A stretch of 15,527 bases of DNA from Stramenopiles sp. TOSAG23-6. Lineage: Eukaryota; Sar. Both the position numbers and the translations under genes were made by a program. A model generated the notes under the pieces. That model saw only the letters and a program-made list of their open reading frames with translations. It did no database searches and was not told the DNA's origin. The stretch is from contig LT636112.1 in NCBI GenBank assembly GCA_900128565.1, forward strand, positions 1-15,527, written 5' to 3'. Position 1 is the first letter of the stretch. Every line of letters begins with the position of its first letter. Shown here in pieces: positions 15,475 to 15,527 of this stretch.

Positions 15475-15527
15475 GTATGTTTTATTTTTTTTCAAATTCG
15501 AATTTTTTTTTCGTACGAAATTTTGTA
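15475..15527 (+). other. GT gene intron 3, introner-like, cut by window end (family A)
   Basis: Donor GTATGTTTTATT, then a T-rich tract and TTCAAATTCG, closely matching intron 1, then the palindrome core GTACGAAATTTTGTA where the window stops. Phase 0 donor after the 29-codon exon 3. Confidence 0.75.

Noticed and set aside
1-15527. Circular molecule suggested by similar ends
   Set aside because: The ends are introns of two unrelated genes and share only the repeat core, not unique sequence.
1-15527. tRNA, rRNA, CRISPR or transposase genes
   Set aside because: I saw no tRNA-like B box in a suitable context, no rRNA sequence, no spaced repeats and no transposase or reverse transcriptase motifs.

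Overview
The window is gene-dense, AT-rich nuclear DNA from a microbial eukaryote. The evidence is spliceosomal GT-AG introns, an IP3-receptor-type calcium channel, a plant/protist-type (PHO80-like) cyclin, GYF and ankyrin proteins, secretory signal peptides and short intergenic gaps. Several TTAGGG-type (CCCTAA) telomere-like repeats occur. A protist such as a stramenopile fits best, but the sequence alone does not fix the lineage.

Layout. 1-838 (+): end of an IP3R/RyR-family channel, preceded by an intron tail. 1319-2348 (+): two-exon cyclin. 2656-3276 (+): unknown Lys-rich, coiled-coil protein. 3697-5910 (+): methionyl-tRNA synthetase with a C-terminal tRNA-binding domain; its stop codon lies in a 57-bp tandem repeat. 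6099-7700 (-): PDZ-like/GYF/zinc-ribbon protein, divergent from 7975-9015 (+), a SpoU-family RNA methyltransferase with a likely mitochondrial presequence. 9030-9515 (-): zinc-knuckle protein. 9866-12130 (-): ankyrin-repeat protein with an 18-bp minisatellite. 12318-12992 (-): NADPH-dependent FMN reductase-like protein. 13249-13595 (-): C-terminal piece of a GT4-type glycosyltransferase. 13657-14123 (-): three-exon small secretory protein that I reconstructed. 14372 to the right edge (+): secretory-pathway GT4-like gene, at least three exons plus a fourth intron, running off the window.

The genes do not form a pathway; they are ordinary housekeeping and signalling genes. The striking feature is the introns. 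Three introns of the right-hand GT gene, and the intron tail at the left edge in an unrelated channel gene, share one sequence: a GTAYGTTTT donor, T-rich tracts, a 16-bp palindrome (GTACGAAATTTCGTAC) and a CTAAC branch-point-like motif abutting it. This is the pattern of introners (mobile, intron-generating elements). The two introns of the small secretory gene (95 and 93 bp) resemble each other and form an apparently distinct second family. Both window ends lie inside the first family, so the contig may simply have broken at these repeats.
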